Of a stretch of DNA of 64,000 nucleotides, positions 60,242-64,000 are shown piece after piece (the stretch's first letter is position 1; each line of letters starts with the position of its first letter). A model generated the notes under the pieces. The model had not been told where the DNA came from, did not search any database, and saw only the letters and a program-made list of their open reading frames with translations. Position numbers and translations under genes: made by a program. The stretch comes from Schizochytrium sp. CCTCC M209059 (lineage: Eukaryota > Sar > Bigyra > Thraustochytrida > Thraustochytriidae), in assembly GCA_000818945.1 (NCBI GenBank), contig KN805375.1, positions 543,427-607,426 of the forward strand, written 5' to 3'.

Positions 60242-60676
60242 CTTTCTTGTCTCCTCTTGACTTGTTTCGACTACTCCCTTGTCTGTCTCGCTTGATGCTC
60301 GTCTACTTACGCTTCCGGGGGTGGTCCAGATCCGATTCAGGTTTTGCTGCCGACGCAGCGTCTGCTGCTGCCTGCAGCTGCTCCCGACCGTCAGCGAGGC
60401 CAGTGACTGTGAGCGTCTGCACGGCCCTGCATGACGCTGCACTGCACGGTTGCGTGCGTCAGATTCGTTCGATCCTGGCGGTCGCGACAGCGACCCGGAA
60501 GTCAGCGTGCGTGCCCAAGCTGCACGCACCGCACCTACCCACCGTGACTGTTCAGGCTGCTTTCGGCGCCGCTTGCAGCCCGAGGGTGACAGAGTAGTAC
60601 AGGTTGAACGCTTGGTCCGGGCACGCCCGAAGGTTGACCCGCAATTCCTGCGGAGCTTGCTCGCCTGCGCTGCCGC

Positions 60677-60719
60677 CAGCAGCAGCAGCAGCAGCAGCGG
60701 CAGCAGCGGCAGCAGCAGC
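60677..60719. repeat. (CAG)n with CGG interruptions
   Basis: About 14 trinucleotide units, read as CTG/CCG on the coding strand of OYE copy 1, about 440-480 bp upstream of its ATG. Confidence 0.9.
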
Positions 60720-61050
60720 GTTAGCATTCGTGCAGCTTCCCGCGGCGGCGTCGGCCTCGGCGCGGAGTGCGGTGACCATAATGACGCCGCGATGAAGCCG
60801 TGCCCAGCCGCCAGCCCCGCCTCGCCGGCCAGGCCAGGCCGAACCCGCCGGCTGCCGCGCCGCGCTCAGCCTCGAGCGTTGGCGGCCAGCCCCGAGGCAA
60901 GCTTGCGAGCGAACGCGCGAGGAGCGGCGGCGCGGCTGCGAGCGAGCTGGGGCAGCCGCAGCTGCTGCGGCGGCGCTGCTGACGTCACCGGAACAGACGG
61001 CCCGGTCCCACCCACCGGCTCTGCGAGGAGGACCCGCGCGGCTTGGGAAG

Positions 61051-61074
61051 CAGCAGCAGCAGCAGCAGCAGCAG
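61051..61074. repeat. (CAG)8 repeat
   Basis: Eight uninterrupted CAG units about 810 bp upstream of OYE copy 1 on its coding strand (CTG sense). Confidence 0.9.
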
Positions 61075-61607
61075 CGGTAACTGCGGCTGGGAGCGCCGGA
61101 GCTGGTGCGAAGACCGTCGACGAGCGGATTAGGCAGAACGGAAATCCGCACTTGCGTTTCGCAGACCGTGGCGAAGACGCCTGGCCTCGCGAAGCTGGTC
61201 TTTTAGCCACAAAATCTTCGAAGACGAGACGTCATCGCTTGTAAACGGGCCTCGTGGGGCGGTGGCGATAGGCGCTGATCTCGAGACAGAAAGTGCCAAG
61301 TCGCAATGGAGCAAAGGTAGACGTAAAGGCGCCAGATAAGGTACCAATGACTATGAGACCCAAATTTCAGGGCTCGCATCGACCTTTCGCAGAAGACTTG
61401 CCGTCACCTGCGAAATTCTATCTCAACACCATCATCTTGAAAAGACGAACGATTCGATTTGGTCAATGCAATGATCGCCACGCTCGGCAGTAGGGGTCGC
61501 TCCGGTGATGGACAAGACGAGGTGATTTTTTCTTTGGTCTAAATGCTGACGCCTACGCATCACGGAGAATATGCGTAGGCCTACGTGCACATTGACTTTT
61601 TGGGATT

Positions 61608-62762
61608 CTATAACTTCGGATAGGTATTGTAGCCCTCCTCGCCGAGCTCGCCTTGCCACCAGTGTTCGTACGGAGCTTCAGGGGCAAGGTCGAGGTTGTT
61701 CTGGAAGCGGGCAACAAGGTCTGGGTTGCTTATATAGGGCCTGCCAAAGGCAACAGCCTGGTCAACATACGGACCCTCGTCCTCGAGACCCTCGCGAAGG
61801 AGGGCTTGGGCAGACTCCTTGGTGTAGCCGACATTGCAAACGAGCATGGAGGCAATGCCCTCATCTTGCTGGACGCGCCGAATGATTGCGCGAGCCATGC
61901 GCGCCGTGAAGGGCTCAGCCTTGTCGTGAAAGCCAAAGGTGAGACCATCCATAATGTGAATAATGCCGACGCGCTGGCGGGCGAGCATTTCGATGGCTGC
62001 TGAAAAAAGCTCGGGGTTCTCGGCGCTGCCCATCTCGCCCGCAATACCATTGGGGGCAAGACGGACGCTAACGCGCTCCTTGGGATAGACTTGGCACACG
62101 GCATCGACGACCTCGCGAAGGAAGCGCAGCCTGTTTTCAATGGATCCGCCATACTCGTCGGTTCGCTTGTTGCTCACGGTCTGCATAAACTGGTCCAAAA
62201 GGTATCCATTGGCCGCATGGATCTCGATGCCGTCGAAACCCGCAGTCTGCGCATTATGTGCGGCCTGGACGAAATCTTGGACAGTTTGCTTGATTTCTTG
62301 TGCGCTGAGCGCGTGTGGAACCTCGGCAGGTTTCTTTTCATGATTGCGGGCCGTTACTGGCGCGACGAGAGGCTCCTCGCTTGCGCTCACGGGTCTCGTT
62401 CCCGTCACATCCGAGTGAACTTGGCGGCCCATGTGCCAAAGCTGGCTGTAAAGTACTACCTCGCTGTCTTGGGCCTTGACGCCTTGCACAATGGTCTTCC
62501 ACGCTTGGATCATCTCGTCCCTGTAGATGCCCGGCGCACAGAACCAGCCGAGGCCCGTGGGATTGATTCCCGTGGCCTCGCAGAAGATGAGCCCTGCGCT
62601 TGCGCGGTCTCCATAGTACTTGATGAAGCTATCCTTTTTCGGGAGGTGATCTTCGGTGGCGCGTCCGCGTGTCAAGGGAGCCATGAAGACGCGATTCCGC
62701 ACCTTTAGCGCGTGCTCGCTGCCCTCCAGGCCAATCACTGCGGCCTCGAGAAGCTTGCTCAT
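61608..62762 (-). CDS. Old Yellow Enzyme family FMN ene-reductase, copy 2
   Basis: 384 residues from an ATG. Same OYE signature set as the neighbouring copy: VFMAPLTRGRA, SQLWHMGRQVHSD, HAANGYLLDQF with His182, Asn185 and Tyr187, DEYGGSIENRLRFL, and AVAFGRPYISNPDLV. The catalytic Tyr and both nitrogen ligands are present, so it should be active. It differs in many surface positions from copy 1, so the duplication is not recent. The upstream region holds a GGAGAA-rich tract next to the ATG, a 14-bp palindrome and a CTG tract. The likely substrate is an enone or oxylipin; not resolved. Confidence 0.91.
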   Translation of the reverse strand: MSKLLEAAVIGLEGSEHALKVRNRVFMAPLTRGRATEDHLPKKDSFIKYYGDRASAGLIFCEATGINPTGLGWFCAPGIYRDEMIQAWKTIVQGVKAQDSEVVLYSQLWHMGRQVHSDVTGTRPVSASEEPLVAPVTARNHEKKPAEVPHALSAQEIKQTVQDFVQAAHNAQTAGFDGIEIHAANGYLLDQFMQTVSNKRTDEYGGSIENRLRFLREVVDAVCQVYPKERVSVRLAPNGIAGEMGSAENPELFSAAIEMLARQRVGIIHIMDGLTFGFHDKAEPFTARMARAIIRRVQQDEGIASMLVCNVGYTKESAQALLREGLEDEGPYVDQAVAFGRPYISNPDLVARFQNNLDLAPEAPYEHWWQGELGEEGYNTYPKL

Positions 62763-62836
62763 GATGCCTTTTTCTCCTTCTCCTTCTCCTTCTCCTTCTT
62801 CGGGCTCTTGCTGTGGTGGTTCTCCAAAATGTATGC

Positions 62837-62850
62837 GTAGTACGTACTAC
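62837..62850. promoter_or_regulatory. 14-bp perfect palindrome upstream of OYE copy 2
   Basis: GTAGTACGTACTAC reads the same on both strands, 75-88 bp upstream of the OYE copy 2 ATG. A TGACGTAC word follows about 10 bp away. A dimeric transcription-factor site is plausible but unproven. Confidence 0.4.
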
Positions 62851-62942
62851 CCCGTATACCGTGACGTACTCGGGACTTTTCGTTCGTTCTTGCAAGGGCG
62901 TGGCTAACGTTGTGGCTGGGCTCGTCCGCTGGGTGATCGCGG

Positions 62943-62943
<1 letters not shown>

Positions 62944-62976
<33 letters not shown>
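62944..62976. repeat. (CTG)11 repeat
   Basis: Eleven perfect CTG units, about 180-215 bp upstream of the OYE copy 2 ATG (CAG on its coding strand). Confidence 0.95.
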
Positions 62977-62977
<1 letters not shown>

Positions 62978-63222
62978 GTGCGCCATGCTGACGCGTGCGC
63001 CATCCTTTCGCCGAGGCTCCCATGCCTAGAACAGGCGGACGGGGACACGCGCGTTGACGGACTGAGGGAAATGCAAGCATTTGGGCCAGCCAGGCGGCGA
63101 CTGACGGCGAGTGTAGATTCAGGGTATCAAGAGACGAGGCAAAAAGAGAGGTGGCCACCATAAAGAGTGAAGGCAAAACAAAACAACGAAAAAAAATAAG
63201 GTTCCGAACAAACTACGGGCGC

Positions 63223-63930
63223 TTACTCCTCCTCGTCGGCGTCGACCGGGTAGTAGCTGAGCTTAAAGCTCTGCTTGTCCGAGGCGACAATGCGGATGTA
63301 GTCGCGGAGCGACTGCTTCTTAAGGTACTTCTTGGTCAGGTACTTGAGGTAGCGCTTGCTGAAGGGGACAGTGGAGATGACAGCCACCTTGGTGCCAGCG
63401 GCCTCGGTCTCGACCTTGACGAGGTCGCCAAGGACACCAGCCTTGCCGCCGTTGACCTTGATGCGGTCCTGGAGGAACTTGACCTGTGCGGGTTGAAATG
63501 TGCAAAAATCCCAGGTAGACACCATCCGTCGAAAGCGGATCATGGGTCACACACACAAAGGGGTGGGAAGCGGTCAGGACCTCTGGGTGGCCAGGCGGGA
63601 TGCTTGTGCACGATAATAAGAAAAGCACAGCGAGGGACGCGATATTACAGCCAACCTCGAGCTCAAGCGGCGCCGGCGCCATCCGTCCACTCCGACTACA
63701 ACCACAAGTAGAAGCAGCGGTGTCGAGACGGAATCAGCGTGCTGCTCATTCATTCACGAGTTTCCCAGGCGAGTGGGCGTGTTTGCTGGTGCGCTCCATC
63801 GCGTCCTCTCGCTGCCTTGCCTATTCTCGCGCTCCGAGCCAGAGTTTCAACTTACGAATGATGCCAGGTCGAGGACCTTGTCGTTCACCGGGATGGTGCA
63901 GTCGACCAAAAACTTGGTGGCCTTGGCGGG
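63223..63930 (-). CDS. RPL22: Ribosomal protein eL22 (RPL22), 3' part, spliced, 5' end outside window
   Basis: Two exons are visible. The last, 63223-63483, encodes 86 residues with the eL22 core: FLQDRIKVNGGKAG, then STVPFSKRYLKYLTKKYLKK, then LRDYIRIVASDK and an acidic DADEEE tail. The one before it, 63856-63930, encodes 25 residues including KFLVDCTIPVNDKVLDLASF, the conserved eL22 N-terminal strand. The intron between them (63484-63855) is phase 0 with GTAAG donor and CAG acceptor on the minus strand. The upstream exon boundary at 63930/63931 also reads CAG, and no in-frame ATG exists before a stop, so the start codon lies in a further exon beyond 64000. eL22 is a 60S ribosomal subunit protein. 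Confidence 0.93.
63484..63855 (-). other. Intron of the eL22 gene
   Basis: 372-bp GT-AG intron: the donor GTAAG is the complement of CTTAC at 63851-63855, and the acceptor follows TTTCAACCCGCACAG on the minus strand. Splicing restores the conserved eL22 sequence across the junction. It is the only well-supported intron in the window. Confidence 0.9.
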
Positions 63931-64000
63931 CTGTTTGTCGTCGTCATCATCATCATCATCATCGTCATGATGCTCACGTCAGTTTCTCTTTCTCTCTCTC
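63931..64000 (-). other. Upstream intron or 5' region of the eL22 gene, truncated by the window
   Basis: A (GAT/GAC)n tract at about 63938-63966 is read on the minus strand immediately before an AAACAG acceptor-like site. The in-frame translation would be poly-Asp with no ATG, so it is more likely intron than coding. A pyrimidine-rich run on the plus strand ends the window. Confidence 0.5.

Larger units (their letters stand above)
60242..61607. other. Region between the two OYE genes, with CAG repeats
   Basis: The region holds the 5' flank of OYE copy 1 and the 3' flank of copy 2. CAG tracts occur at about 60677-60719 (interrupted by CGG) and 61051-61074 (8 pure units). TAGGCCTA at 61576-61583 lies just past the copy 2 stop. 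The GC-rich ORFs on both strands are repeat-driven. No further gene is supported. Confidence 0.6.
62763..63222. other. Region between OYE copy 2 and the eL22 gene
   Basis: 460 bp holding the OYE copy 2 promoter and the eL22 3' UTR. It includes the (TTCTCC)n tract at about 62770-62799, a palindrome and (CTG)11. No gene is seen. Confidence 0.65.

Noticed and set aside
62656..63176. ORFs with poly-Cys or poly-Gln runs around the CTG tract near OYE copy 2
   Set aside because: Repeat-driven, overlapping the OYE promoter on both strands, without domains.

Overview
The window is eukaryotic nuclear DNA from a gene-dense, GC-rich and strikingly intron-poor protist. The best guess is a stramenopile of the thraustochytrid (Labyrinthulomycetes) type. 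This rests on very long uninterrupted ORFs (up to 17.4 kb), acidic and poly-Ser-rich proteins, an OFD1-type centriole/cilium protein implying flagellated cells, and many extra domains added to conserved eukaryotic proteins. The taxonomic call is inference; no rRNA or other decisive marker is present.

Layout, left to right: OFD1-like centriolar protein (-); TKL-like pseudokinase with about 14 armadillo repeats (-); a repeat-rich divergent promoter holding a 119-N assembly gap; a 2.7k-residue protein joining about 13 Trp-rich repeats to an ORC5 AAA+ module (+); DENN-domain Rab GEF (-); a 3.7 kb gene-free GC-rich region with simple repeats and a 190-bp direct duplication; GT34 glycosyltransferase (+); a pure 172-unit CTG repeat; asparaginyl-tRNA synthetase (+); a large secreted mosaic protein with a GH43-like propeller (-); a DHRS4-like peroxisomal SDR (+) preceded by a small ORF; 3-mercaptopyruvate sulfurtransferase (-); a MYND zinc finger/AspH-type hydroxylase (+); a 5,816-residue HERC-like HECT E3 ligase (+); two tandem Old Yellow Enzymes (-); and the 3' part of the ribosomal protein eL22 gene (-), the only gene here with a clear intron.

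Neighbours do not form a pathway; this is normal eukaryotic gene order with frequent divergent and convergent pairs. The two OYE paralogues are the only evident tandem gene duplication. Intergenic regions share two recurrent properties: short tandem repeats (CTG/CAG, AGAGC, CTCGC, ACGC, GAAA, GGGA) concentrated 5' of genes, and a recurring palindromic TAGGCCT/TTAGGCCTA word.

The most interesting items are the ORC5 fusion with its Trp-rich repeat array, the possible MLKL-like domain plus pseudokinase plus ARM protein, the intronless giant HERC with SH3, PDZ and VPS62-like modules, the MYND-AspH fusion, and the 516-bp uninterrupted CTG tract. All functional statements come from motif recognition by eye; no database search was run.
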